Source of the DNA: JAOTVV01 sp039591075
Lineage (GTDB): Bacteria; Gemmatimonadota; Gemmatimonadetes; Gemmatimonadales; GWC2-71-9
Length of the DNA: 64,000 nt
NCBI GenBank assembly: GCA_039591075.1
Contig: JBDHEI010000011.1
Location: forward strand, 1-64,000
Direction of reading: 5' to 3'
Shown here: piece after piece, positions 44,942-53,986 of the stretch
Numbering within the stretch: the first letter of the stretch is position 1
How the letters are laid out: every line of letters begins with the position of its first letter
Position numbers and translations under genes: made by a program
Notes under the pieces: model-generated
Seen by the model: the letters and a program-made list of their open reading frames with translations, nothing else
Database searches by the model: none
Told to the model about the DNA's origin: nothing

Positions 44942-46507
44942 TCAGCGGCGGCCGGTCGGTCTGAGCAGCAGATCGTGGAAATCGAAGCTGAAGTCGGTGG
45001 CGGGCGAGACGGCGCGCAGCTTCACCTGGTCGATGCCCCCGTTCGGCTCGAGCTGAAACGTGACGAACGCGTCGGCCCTGAGTTCGCGGTCGTACCACCG
45101 GGCGATGAACGTATCGTACTGCCAGTGCTCGAGTGCACCCGTCAGCTTGGGCGTGCGCGAGAATCGAATGGTCAGGCGATCGCCTTCGAGTGCGATCTCC
45201 ACGTCCCCATACCATGCGTCCGTGTACGTCCCCGCGTACCCGGACAGCGGCAGGGCCGGACGAGAAGAGCTGTCGCGTTGCGCCGCGGTGCGCTGCTCGG
45301 CGGATGCCATCAGCCACTCAGCGCGCGTCGTGACGGCACGGTACGCAGCCAACCAGTCGTGCGTGGCTCCCAGGTAGTGATCCAGGACCCGATAGGAGAT
45401 CGCGCCAAACGCGGCGCCGGATTCCTGATTGGTGAGCACGGCCACCCCAAGTCGCAGATCGGGGATCATCGCCACCTTGGACACGTATCCCGGCAGCCCG
45501 CCCGTGTGTGAGACGAGCTTCCGTCCGCGGTAGTCGTTGACCTGAAACCCCAGGGCATATCCGAGGAAGTTGGGCCGCAGGGGAGCCAGCTCCGGGGCCG
45601 GGGTTCCGATCGGAATGGGGGTAACCATCGACCACAGCTGTGCCGTGGTGGTCGGGGTGAACAACCGCTTGCCGTCTGCGAGGCGTCCCGAGTCGATCTG
45701 GACGATCATCCACTTCGCCATGTCGGTGGCGTTCGAGTTGATGCCACCCGCGGGGTTGGTGTTGTCGCTCAGGAATGGCGCGATAGGACGGACGGTACCG
45801 TTGACGCGGGCGTGTGTCGCTGCCGCGTTCCCCTCGATCCCGGCCAACGAGTGTGTCACGTTGCTTCCAGTCATGCCCACGGGGGTCAGGATGCGCTCGG
45901 AAACGAAGTCCTCCCATGATTGCCCGCTCAGCGCCTCGATCACCTCGCCCGCGATGAGGTAGAGCACGTTGTCGTAGGCGTAGGCGCTGCGGAAGCTCGT
46001 GGCGAGCGAGAGGTGCCTGATCCGCCTGGCGATCTCCGCGCGGCCGTAATCCGATTCCGGCCACCACAGGAGGTCGCCGGCGCCGAGCCCCAACCCGCTC
46101 CGATGTACGAGGAGATCGCGCACCGTGAGCTCGCGGGTGACATACGGATCCGAGAGCTGGAACCAGGGCAGGTACTGCACGACCGGCGCATCCCATTCGA
46201 GCACGCCCTCCTCCACGAGCAGTCCCAGGGCCGTGGCCGTGAAGGCCTTCGTGTTGGACGCGATGCCGAACAGCGTCTCGGCGTCGACCGGTGTACGCTC
46301 GCCGAGCTTCCTGAGGCCGAACCCCTTCGCGAGCACGACTTCGCCGTCCTTGACGATGGCGACGGCGACCCCGGGCACCTCGAACGTCTCCATGACGCGT
46401 GCCACATACCGATCGAAGTCCGGGGGTGTCGCGGTCCGCTGCTGCGCAGTCACGGTGGGCGCTAGCAGGTTCAGGGAGAGTGCGGTTACGATCATTGCGT
46501 GCTTCAT
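44942..46507 (-). CDS. Class C beta-lactamase-fold serine hydrolase, exported
   Basis: A 521-residue exported hydrolase. Signal peptide to about 21; the catalytic domain has Ser84-x-x-Lys87 (SNTK), Tyr177-x-Asn179 (YDN) and HTGG at 333-336, the full class C set. The C-terminal 110 residues form the beta-domain seen in DUF3471-type penicillin-binding-protein-like esterases. Substrates of this family range from peptidoglycan peptides to esters, so antibiotic resistance is not implied. The ATG at 46507 has a GAGAGAGAG stretch before it. Confidence 0.92.
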   Translation of the reverse strand: MKHAMIVTALSLNLLAPTVTAQQRTATPPDFDRYVARVMETFEVPGVAVAIVKDGEVVLAKGFGLRKLGERTPVDAETLFGIASNTKAFTATALGLLVEEGVLEWDAPVVQYLPWFQLSDPYVTRELTVRDLLVHRSGLGLGAGDLLWWPESDYGRAEIARRIRHLSLATSFRSAYAYDNVLYLIAGEVIEALSGQSWEDFVSERILTPVGMTGSNVTHSLAGIEGNAAATHARVNGTVRPIAPFLSDNTNPAGGINSNATDMAKWMIVQIDSGRLADGKRLFTPTTTAQLWSMVTPIPIGTPAPELAPLRPNFLGYALGFQVNDYRGRKLVSHTGGLPGYVSKVAMIPDLRLGVAVLTNQESGAAFGAISYRVLDHYLGATHDWLAAYRAVTTRAEWLMASAEQRTAAQRDSSSRPALPLSGYAGTYTDAWYGDVEIALEGDRLTIRFSRTPKLTGALEHWQYDTFIARWYDRELRADAFVTFQLEPNGGIDQVKLRAVSPATDFSFDFHDLLLRPTGRR

Positions 46508-46788
46508 GAGTCTCTCTCTCGAGGTGGTCAGCCGGGCCAGAACAGGAGCGGCAGAACGCCGACGCTGAACGATACGCCGCGGCGAGGCCGGAGGTTAGGG
46601 ACTCGGTGCCCCTCACAGCGCGGGGACCCTCCCGTCCCGGAAGTCCCGCACCCATCTTTAAGGTGCCCGGCGACGGCTGCTGGCCGACCGGGTCGCGCTG
46701 GACCGTGAGGCATGACGACAGGGGGCTCGGCGGTGGGTGAGGGGGTCGGGCCGCGGAGCCGAGACTTCTTGCACTCTTCGAGGGAATC
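46508..46788. other. 281-bp divergent gap
   Basis: Lies between the serine hydrolase and the S46 peptidase genes, which point away from each other. No gene-like frame with a plausible start was found. It presumably holds both promoters, but no clear motif was seen. Confidence 0.3.
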
Positions 46789-48948
46789 ATGAAACGACCG
46801 TGGGTGGTGCTCTTCGCGTTGGCGGGGTCGACACTGGTGTACCCGAACGCCGGTCTGGCGCAGGCCGGTGGTGTCGATCTCGATACGATCCGCGCGGGTC
46901 GGTTCGACAATGGCAAGATGTGGACCTTCGAGTACGCACCCAAGGCGTACTTCTCGGAGACCTACGGATTTGTGGCCGACGATGCGTGGTTCGAGCGCGC
47001 ACGGCTGTCGGCACTCCGCATCCCCGGATGCTCATCGTCATTCGTGTCGCCGTACGGATTGATGGTGACCAACCACCACTGTGTGCGTGGCGCTGTGAGC
47101 CGTGTGATGCGAGAGGGCGAGACGCTCCTCGACAGCGGGTTCGTGGCCACGACGCTCGGGGAGGAGCGCCCGATCCCGGGGTACTACGCGGACCAGCTGA
47201 TCGCGGTGGCGGACGTGAGTGACGAGGTCTTTGCGGCAGTCGATCGGGTGCCCGAGGCCGAGCGGGCCGAGGCGCGGGTCGATGCCCTGCGAACCATCGA
47301 GTCGCGGCTCCGCGCACAGCACTCGGCGCTCAGCGGTCAGATCCGGGTGCAGATCATCGGACTCTACAACGGCGGCCGGTATTCGGCATACGTGTTCCGC
47401 CGGTTCAGCGACATCCGGCTCGTCGCCGCGGCCGAGTTACAGATGGGGTTCTTCGGCGGCGACCCGGACAACTTCACCTATCCGCGGTACGCGCTCGACT
47501 TTGCCTTCCTGCGCGTGTACGAGGATGGCGAGCCGTACCGTACGAGTCACTACTTCGGGTGGGGCACCGACGGTGTCGAGGAAGGCGACGTCGTCTTTGT
47601 GATCGGCAATCCCGGCCCGACCAATCGGCTCGCCACCGTCGCGCAGCTCGAGTTCCAGCGCGACGTGCTCGTGCCCGCCGCGGTTGGGTTCCTTGGCAGC
47701 CGGCTCACCGCGTTACGCGACTTTGAGCGTGCCTTCCCTGCGGCGGCCGAGGCACTCGACCTGCGGAACCGCTCGTTCAGTCTGTCCAACTCGCTCAAGG
47801 CCAACACCGGTCGACTCGCGGCCCTGCGTGATCCCACGATCATGGCCCGCCGCTTGGACGCCGAGCGCACATTGCGCGAGACGATTGCCGCGCGGCCCGA
47901 TCTCCAGAGCCGGTTCGGAGCGGTGTTCAACCGGCTGGCCACGATCCAACAACAGAAGCGGGAGTTGGCGCGCGATCTGGGCGGGTTCTACGGCTACGGG
48001 AGCACGTCGGCTTCTGCCGCGCTCGAGCGGCGGGCCGCGGCGGCGTATGGGTATCTGGAGGCTCGGCGGGCAGGAGCGACCTTGGACACGCTGGTCGCGC
48101 TACGGGCTGAGCTGGAGCGAATCCCCGATTTCCCACGGGAACTGGAGCACGCGCTGCTCACTGCGCGGCTCGCCGACTACGGGCGTTACCTCGGTGCCGA
48201 CGATCCGATCACGCGTACGGCGCTCGGGGGGCAGGCGCCATCGAACGCGGCTGCCGCGCTGCTCGAGCGCTCGGTGCTGGTGAGTCAGGCGGACGTCGCG
48301 AGCGCCATCGCAGAGGATCGGCTCACGATGCAGGACCCGGCGGTGCGGGTGGCAGCACAGGCGGTGCCCCGGTACGCGCGGTATCAGGAAGCGATCGGCG
48401 GGCTGCTCAGCGCTGAACGCGAGCTTGCCGAGGATCTGGGTCGTGCCCGGTTCGCGGTGTACGGCGGGACCGCGCCACCCGACGCGTCGTCGTCGCCGCG
48501 GATCACCGACGGAGTGGTGCTGCCGTACGAGTACAACGGCACCCTCGCTCCGGTATACACTACGTTCTTCGGGGTGTACAATCTGTTCCACGCCTTCGGT
48601 CCGGGTACCGACTGGGACCTGCCATACCGCTGGCGCACGCCGCCCGCGGGGCTCGACCTGGGCACGCCGCTCAACTTCATCTCGACTGCCGACACCTACG
48701 GCGGCAACTCCGGCTCGCCGGCGGTGACCAAGGACCTCGCGATCGTCGGCCTCAACTTCGACCGTAACATCCAGGGACTCTCGCGCGATTTCATCTACCT
48801 GCCCGAGCGGGGTCGCAACATCATGGTGGACGTGCGCGCCATTCAGGCCGCGCTCGATCACGTCTATGATGCCGATCGGATCCTGATGGAGGCGACGACA
48901 GGCACCCTGTATCGTACGGAGGCGGAGGCGGACGCGGCGCGACGGTAG
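46789..48948 (+). CDS. S46 family dipeptidyl-peptidase, DPP11-like
   Basis: A 719-residue exported serine peptidase removing dipeptides from the N-termini of oligopeptides. Signal peptide to about 25. Triad signals: TNHHC (His96-His97) near the N-terminus, and GGNSGSP with Ser641. Arg659 lies 18 residues after the serine, exactly the offset of Arg673 from Ser655 in Porphyromonas DPP11, where it selects acidic P1 residues; DPP7 has Gly there. So Asp/Glu specificity is predicted. It is a nutrition-type enzyme of bacteria that feed on peptides. A strong hairpin follows the gene. Confidence 0.94.
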   Translation: MKRPWVVLFALAGSTLVYPNAGLAQAGGVDLDTIRAGRFDNGKMWTFEYAPKAYFSETYGFVADDAWFERARLSALRIPGCSSSFVSPYGLMVTNHHCVRGAVSRVMREGETLLDSGFVATTLGEERPIPGYYADQLIAVADVSDEVFAAVDRVPEAERAEARVDALRTIESRLRAQHSALSGQIRVQIIGLYNGGRYSAYVFRRFSDIRLVAAAELQMGFFGGDPDNFTYPRYALDFAFLRVYEDGEPYRTSHYFGWGTDGVEEGDVVFVIGNPGPTNRLATVAQLEFQRDVLVPAAVGFLGSRLTALRDFERAFPAAAEALDLRNRSFSLSNSLKANTGRLAALRDPTIMARRLDAERTLRETIAARPDLQSRFGAVFNRLATIQQQKRELARDLGGFYGYGSTSASAALERRAAAAYGYLEARRAGATLDTLVALRAELERIPDFPRELEHALLTARLADYGRYLGADDPITRTALGGQAPSNAAAALLERSVLVSQADVASAIAEDRLTMQDPAVRVAAQAVPRYARYQEAIGGLLSAERELAEDLGRARFAVYGGTAPPDASSSPRITDGVVLPYEYNGTLAPVYTTFFGVYNLFHAFGPGTDWDLPYRWRTPPAGLDLGTPLNFISTADTYGGNSGSPAVTKDLAIVGLNFDRNIQGLSRDFIYLPERGRNIMVDVRAIQAALDHVYDADRILMEATTGTLYRTEAEADAARR

Positions 48949-48973
48949 CGGGTAAGGCCATTGGAAACGTGAA

Positions 48974-48999
48974 GGGGGCGGCCTCGGAGGGCCGCCCCC
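48974..48999. terminator. Terminator-like hairpin after the S46 gene
   Basis: A perfect 10-bp GC stem (48974-48983 with 48990-48999) and a 6-nt loop, but without a T-run. It lies in the convergent gap and may act in both directions or by Rho. Confidence 0.55.
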
Positions 49000-49047
49000 T
49001 CGATGACGCGGGGCGTCGCGATCGGGCGCGCGGCGGCGCCCCCCAGG

Positions 49048-49749
49048 TCACTTCTGGCCTCGCTGGGCCTCCAGCGTGTTGAACGCCATCAACTGGGCCG
49101 CGGCGTAGCGGTACGAGCGCTCCCGGAACGCCAGGTAGCAGACGGCGGCTGCCAGGACGCTCAACAGGAACAGCTGGGTGCGGATGATAGGAAACGGGCC
49201 GATCGTGCCGGCGGCGTCGAGGGCGACGGCCGGTCCCCAGAGCGGCAGCACGATGGCAAACGCGGCCGACGGCAGAATAAAGCCGCGTGCCAGCCGGTAC
49301 TGGTCCTTGTAGACCTGGATGGCGCGGTAGAGGTCGTGCGACCGACTCAGGATGGAGAACTCGATCGCGTGCATGATCGCCGTGGCAGTGTAGATGCGGG
49401 GCGGGGGCTCTGCGGCGAAGACGTCGCCGTACTTGGGGCCGCCGGGGTACAGCTCCTGGACCCCGGACGCTCCCATCCGACGCCGTACCGAATCACTCGA
49501 GAGGACTTCCAAGATCCAGTGGAGCTTGACCCGATGGAACACGGCCTTGGAGACCGTGTGCATCAGCACGCCGAGTGCGACCGAGGCCGTGAACAGCACC
49601 ACGATCCCCACGGTGATCTGCATCCCGCTCCAGTCGGGGCGTCCTTCGATGTTGAAGGTCGGTGATGCCACGTCGAAGAGCACGATCACCCACAGCATCG
49701 TGTAGATGCCCTGGACGAGGGTGGTGACGCCGAGAGAGAATGGGCGCAT
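49048..49749 (-). CDS. Hypothetical four-helix membrane protein
   Basis: A 233-residue inner-membrane protein with hydrophobic segments at about 5-25, 45-65, 155-175 and 185-210, and a central cytosolic or periplasmic loop of about 90 residues. The ATG follows GGAGG by 9 nt. No family recognised. It is divergent from the aldehyde dehydrogenase gene. Confidence 0.65.
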   Translation of the reverse strand: MRPFSLGVTTLVQGIYTMLWVIVLFDVASPTFNIEGRPDWSGMQITVGIVVLFTASVALGVLMHTVSKAVFHRVKLHWILEVLSSDSVRRRMGASGVQELYPGGPKYGDVFAAEPPPRIYTATAIMHAIEFSILSRSHDLYRAIQVYKDQYRLARGFILPSAAFAIVLPLWGPAVALDAAGTIGPFPIIRTQLFLLSVLAAAVCYLAFRERSYRYAAAQLMAFNTLEAQRGQK

Positions 49750-49792
49750 CGATGAACCTCCGAACTCGAGTGGTGCCCGCGCCCGCGGGGCC

Positions 49793-49837
49793 GGCGGCAG
49801 CGCCCCGATCAGTCGGTCTGACCTGATCGCTGCCGCC
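49793..49837. repeat. Long imperfect palindrome in the divergent gap
   Basis: Nine bases at 49793-49801 pair with 49829-49837, and inner arms GATCAG (49807-49812) and CTGATC (49823-49828) pair too, leaving a 5-nt bulge and a 10-nt loop. It sits 44 bp from the start of the membrane-protein gene and about 150 bp from the dehydrogenase gene, so it could be an operator or RNA structure. Confidence 0.4.
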
Positions 49838-49988
49838 CTAAGCTAGGCACGGACGGCAAATCGGGCCAGCCATGCGTCAAGCGCTCGGTGGCCCGACCCC
49901 ACAGAACATGCTAGAATCCTGGGCCCGGCGGACTCGAAACGCCGGTCGATCTCCAACGTGAACAGGAATCCAGACGACAGGTGCGGTG

Positions 49989-51569
49989 ATGGGTAAGAAA
50001 GCAGCGAACAAGCGTCCCGGCGTCCTCGCGACGCTCGGCATCGAGGACGTGAACCCGGGCGGGTTCGGCGGGACGTGGATGGGGTCGGGCCCGGAGCAGA
50101 ACGTCATTACGCCGATCGATGGCTCCACGATCGCGACGGTGAAACAGGTCACCGAGGCGGAATACGACACGATCATCGATGCGGCCCATCGGGCGTTCCT
50201 CGACTGGCGCAAGGTCCCCGCTCCCCGGCGCGGCGAGGTAGTGCGACAGCTCGGCAACCGGTTGCGGGAGGTGAAGCACGAGCTGGGCCAGCTGGTAACG
50301 CTGGAGATGGGTAAGATCCTGCCCGAGGGCGAGGGCGAGGTGCAGGAGATGATCGACATCTGCGACTTCGCCGTGGGTCTCTCGCGCCAGCTCTACGGTC
50401 TCGCGATGCATTCGGAGCGGCCCCACCACCGCATGATGGAACAGTGGCACCCGCTTGGCGTGGTGGGCGTGATCAGCGCGTTCAACTTTCCGGTTGCCGT
50501 GTGGAGCTGGAACACGGCCATCGCGGCTGTGTGCGGTGACAGCGTGGTGTGGAAACCGTCCAGCCAGACGCCGCTCACAGCCGTCGCGTGCACCAAGATC
50601 GCGGAACAGGTTGCGCATGACAACCATGTCGATCCGGCGATTTTCTCGCTGGTGATTGGCCGAGGATCTACCATCGGCGACCGGTTGCTCCAGGACACGC
50701 GCATCCCCCTCGTGTCAGCAACCGGGAGCTGCAGAGTGGGACGTCGGGTGGCCGAGGTGGTGGGCACGCGGTTCGGGCGAACCATCCTCGAGTTGGGCGG
50801 CAACAACGCCATCATCGTGACGCCGCACGCGAACCTCGATCTGGCCGAACGCGCGATCCTGTTCGGCGCGGTCGGTACGGCCGGTCAACGGTGCACAAGC
50901 ACGCGCCGCATCATCGTGCACGCGTCGCTCAAGGATCAGCTGGTGAAGCGGCTGGTGAAGGCGTATGAGGGCATCGCCATCGGCGATCCGCGCAAACCCG
51001 AGACGCTGATGGGACCCCTCGTGACCAAGGGCGCCGTACAGGACCTGCAGAACGCCATAGCGCAGGTGAAGAAGGAGGGTGGGAAGATCTCGTACGGCGG
51101 CGACCCGCTGGACGACCCGCAGTACCCGGGTGGACACTACGTGAAGCCGTGCATCGCCGAGGCGAAGAACGCATTCGCCATCGTGCAGGAAGAGACCTTT
51201 GCGCCGATCCTCTACATCATCTCCTACGGGAAGAAATCATCCACCCCACAGCAGGCCGTGGACGAGCTGGAGGAGGCGATCGCGTACCACAATGGCGTCC
51301 CGCAGGGACTGTCGTCGGCAATCTTCACCGAGCACGTGCGGGAGGCGGAACTATTCCTGTCCGCCCGCGGGTCCGACTGCGGGATTGCAAACGTGAACAT
51401 CGGGACCAGCGGGGCGGAGATCGGTGGTGCGTTCGGCGGCGAAAAGGAGACGGGCGGCGGCCGCGAGTCCGGCTCGGACGCCTGGAAAGCCTACATGCGT
51501 CGCCAGACCAACACGATCAACTGGAGCACCGAGCTGCCCCTGGCGCAGGGGATCACGTTCGGCGACTGA
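49989..51569 (+). CDS. ALDH7-type aldehyde dehydrogenase (aminoadipate semialdehyde type)
   Basis: A 526-residue NAD-dependent aldehyde dehydrogenase. Catalytic Glu268 (ILELGGNN) and Cys302 (GTAGQRCTS) fall at the canonical numbering. The N-terminal half and the fold pattern (GTWMGSG, PLGVVGVISAFNFPVAVWSWN) match the ALDH7/antiquitin group, which oxidises alpha-aminoadipate semialdehyde/piperideine-6-carboxylate in lysine breakdown. The ATG at 49989 is used; a GTG lies just before it. Three stop codons in three frames close the gene. Confidence 0.92.
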   Translation: MGKKAANKRPGVLATLGIEDVNPGGFGGTWMGSGPEQNVITPIDGSTIATVKQVTEAEYDTIIDAAHRAFLDWRKVPAPRRGEVVRQLGNRLREVKHELGQLVTLEMGKILPEGEGEVQEMIDICDFAVGLSRQLYGLAMHSERPHHRMMEQWHPLGVVGVISAFNFPVAVWSWNTAIAAVCGDSVVWKPSSQTPLTAVACTKIAEQVAHDNHVDPAIFSLVIGRGSTIGDRLLQDTRIPLVSATGSCRVGRRVAEVVGTRFGRTILELGGNNAIIVTPHANLDLAERAILFGAVGTAGQRCTSTRRIIVHASLKDQLVKRLVKAYEGIAIGDPRKPETLMGPLVTKGAVQDLQNAIAQVKKEGGKISYGGDPLDDPQYPGGHYVKPCIAEAKNAFAIVQEETFAPILYIISYGKKSSTPQQAVDELEEAIAYHNGVPQGLSSAIFTEHVREAELFLSARGSDCGIANVNIGTSGAEIGGAFGGEKETGGGRESGSDAWKAYMRRQTNTINWSTELPLAQGITFGD

Positions 51570-51613
51570 CTGACTGATCGAGGGGTCGAGAGAGCAGCCG
51601 GGCCCGGCGCGCC

Positions 51614-52564
51614 TCAGGCTGTGTCGGGCCCGTCGGTTGTGTGGTGCGTCGTAGGTAGCGCACCGGCCGTCCCGGTGCGCGCCTCCCACTCGTCCAACGA
51701 GCGTGGCCAATCATCCTTGAGCAGGCGGGACAACGCCCGGTCGGCAAAGACCTTCCCGCCCGTCTGGCACTCCGCGCAGTAGTTCACCTCGTTCTCCGCG
51801 TACCGGATCCGCTGCACCGGCGAACCGCACGTGGGGCACGGCTGCCGATAGCGGCCGTGGACGGCCATCCCTTCGCGAAAGGCCGTCACCTTGGTTGGGA
51901 ACCCATCACGGGTCTGGCGGCGGAGGCGGTCGATCCACTCTTGCAGCGTGGAGCGCACCGCGCGGTGGAGACGCTCCACCTCCTCGGGCGAGAGCCGCGA
52001 GGTGAGGGCCAAGGGTGAGAGACGTGCGGCGTGAAGGATCTCGTCTGAATACGCGTTGCCAATCCCGCTGAACAGGCGCGGATCGGTGAGGGCCCGCTTG
52101 AGTGTGTGGTTCTCGCTCGTGAGGCGCGCGCGGAAGGCGGCAAGATCCTCCTCGAGCACGTCGATCCCACCCGCATCGTGCGTCATCAGCTGCCCACGAC
52201 CCTGGACCAGGTGAAGCGAAGCACGGCGCTTCTTGCCGGCTTCCGTCAGCACCAGCGATCCCGTGGGGAAGTCGAATGCCGCAAGTCCGTTTCCCTTGGG
52301 GATCGCGGCACCGGCCGGGCGCCACCGCAGCCTTCCCGCGATCATGAGGTGCAGGATCACGAACAGATCGCCTTCGAGCACCATGACGATGCGCTTGCCG
52401 AGCCGCTCCACTCCACGCACCAGGCGGCCTTCGGTCGCCGACACGGGCGGATCGACGGAGCGGAGCACGAAGGGCTTGGCGATCCGGATACCGTCCAGCC
52501 GCTGGTGCCCGACCCTCGATTCCAGGGCCTCGAGGTAGATGGTAATGTCGGGGAGCTCAGGCAC
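51614..52564 (-). CDS. Fpg/Nei family DNA glycosylase/AP lyase
   Basis: A 316-residue base-excision repair enzyme. The N-terminus is the catalytic MPELPD (Pro1 after Met removal, Glu2), and Lys57 lies in the ERLGKR loop. The helix-two-turn-helix region (GIGNAYSDEIL) is intact. The zinc finger near the C-terminus (CPTCGSP then CAECQ) has the four cysteines, but the residues after it read TGGK, not the common QxGR. A 45-residue tail follows. The GTG start replaces ATG. It removes oxidised bases; Fpg versus Nei specificity is not settled. Confidence 0.9.
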   Translation of the reverse strand: MPELPDITIYLEALESRVGHQRLDGIRIAKPFVLRSVDPPVSATEGRLVRGVERLGKRIVMVLEGDLFVILHLMIAGRLRWRPAGAAIPKGNGLAAFDFPTGSLVLTEAGKKRRASLHLVQGRGQLMTHDAGGIDVLEEDLAAFRARLTSENHTLKRALTDPRLFSGIGNAYSDEILHAARLSPLALTSRLSPEEVERLHRAVRSTLQEWIDRLRRQTRDGFPTKVTAFREGMAVHGRYRQPCPTCGSPVQRIRYAENEVNYCAECQTGGKVFADRALSRLLKDDWPRSLDEWEARTGTAGALPTTHHTTDGPDTA

Positions 52565-52596
52565 CGTCCACTGCTCGCGTCGTCAGCACCGCGCCG

Positions 52597-53814
52597 TCAC
52601 CCGGGCGTCAGCACCTTTTCGCCCTCGAGCTTCGCCACGATCACCGCGCCACAGGAATCGCTCAACACGTTGACCGTGGTGCGGAACATGTCGAGCACCC
52701 GGTCGACGGCGAGGATGATCGCGACCCCCTCGAGCGGGAGCCCCACCGCGGCCAGGATGATGGACATCATCACCATTCCGGACATGGGCACCGATGCCGC
52801 GCCGATCGACGCGAGCAGCGCCGTCAGGACGATGATGAGCTGCTGGTCGAACGAGAGGGCGAACCCGTACACCTGGGCAATGAAGATCACGGCCACGCAC
52901 TCGTACAGGGCGGTGCCGTCCATGTTGACCGTTGCGCCGATTGGCAGCACGAAGGACGAAATCTTCTCCGAGACCTTGGAGTTTCTGGTCACGGCCTCCA
53001 TGGTGAGCGGCAGGGTCACGATCGTCGAGCATGTGGAGAACGCTGTCACCAGGGCGGGAGGCATGCCTCTGTAATGTCGGAACGGGTTCTTTCGGGTCAC
53101 CAGGTACACCAGCGTCGGTAGCGTCACGGTCGCGTGGATGAAGAGACCGATCAGCACGATGACGAAGTAGAACCCCAGTGACCGGAACGCGTCGAAACCG
53201 ATGGTCGCCACGATTCGCGCATTGATCCCGAACACGCCGAGCGGCGCCGTCCAGATGACGAGGTGGGTCAGCTTCATCATGGCGTGGAAGGCGCCGTGGA
53301 AGAAATTGCCCAGTTGGCTCCGATGCGGTTCGTCGAGCCGAGTGACGAAGTACCCGAACAGGATACAGAAGAAGATTACCGGCATCACCTGTCCCTCGGC
53401 GATCGCCTGGAACGGGTTTTCCGGGATGATGTTCATGATGATGTCGCCCACGCTCTGCTGCGCGGCCGGGATGGTCTCGACGTCCTGCTGGAGTTGGATG
53501 GTCGATCCGACACCTGGCCGGAAGACGTTCACCAGGATTTGCCCGGTCAGGATCGCCAGCAGGCTGCTGGTGATGTAGTAGGCGAAGGTCTTGGCACCCA
53601 GGACCTCGAGATTCTTCTTCTCCCCGACGCTGATGACCGCCGACGTGAGCGAGGTGATGATGAGCGGCATGATGGCCATCCGCAGCAGCCGCAGGAACAC
53701 CTCGGCGAGCGGGTCCGCGACGGCGACGATCGACTCGCCGGCTGCCGCTCCAGCGATCATGCCGCCGAACAGGCCGACGAAGATCCAGAAGGTGAGGGAT
53801 CGGAGGAGACGCAT
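52597..53814 (-). CDS. Dicarboxylate/amino acid:cation symporter (DAACS family)
   Basis: A 405-residue secondary transporter with about eight transmembrane segments plus hairpin loops. Family signatures: AFSTCSTIVTLP (HP1-like serine-rich loop), NMDGTALYECVAVIF (the NMDGT motif) and GAASVPMSGMV (HP2 region). This is the glutamate/C4-dicarboxylate-proton/sodium symporter family (GltP/DctA). The ATG at 53814 begins the first helix; a start at 53868 would add 18 polar residues. Divergent from a small outer-membrane gene. Substrate not determinable. Confidence 0.92.
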   Translation of the reverse strand: MRLLRSLTFWIFVGLFGGMIAGAAAGESIVAVADPLAEVFLRLLRMAIMPLIITSLTSAVISVGEKKNLEVLGAKTFAYYITSSLLAILTGQILVNVFRPGVGSTIQLQQDVETIPAAQQSVGDIIMNIIPENPFQAIAEGQVMPVIFFCILFGYFVTRLDEPHRSQLGNFFHGAFHAMMKLTHLVIWTAPLGVFGINARIVATIGFDAFRSLGFYFVIVLIGLFIHATVTLPTLVYLVTRKNPFRHYRGMPPALVTAFSTCSTIVTLPLTMEAVTRNSKVSEKISSFVLPIGATVNMDGTALYECVAVIFIAQVYGFALSFDQQLIIVLTALLASIGAASVPMSGMVMMSIILAAVGLPLEGVAIILAVDRVLDMFRTTVNVLSDSCGAVIVAKLEGEKVLTPG

Positions 53815-53986
53815 TGCAGTGAATAGTGCACGCGGGAATCGGGGAGGGGAACCACGGGCCGATGGCATGCTGAGGTGGGCGGGAGGGCACCGTGTCGGCG
53901 GCCAAGGGTATCACGTTCCAGGCGCCACCGCTCCCCGGACCGAGACCGCGGGCCCGGCGCTCGACCTACGACAGGAGTGACGACGT

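Noticed and set aside
44942..46507. Antibiotic-resistance beta-lactamase
   Set aside because: The motif set is shared by many esterases and peptidases; an extra C-terminal domain and no AmpC-specific context argue against calling resistance.
45318..46943. Second long minus-strand frame over the serine hydrolase
   Set aside because: Out-of-frame shadow of the real hydrolase; Arg/Pro-rich with no motif.
46789..48948. DPP7-type S46 peptidase
   Set aside because: The residue 18 after the catalytic serine is Arg, not Gly.
52583..53914. Second minus-strand frame over the dicarboxylate symporter
   Set aside because: Out-of-frame shadow without transmembrane pattern.
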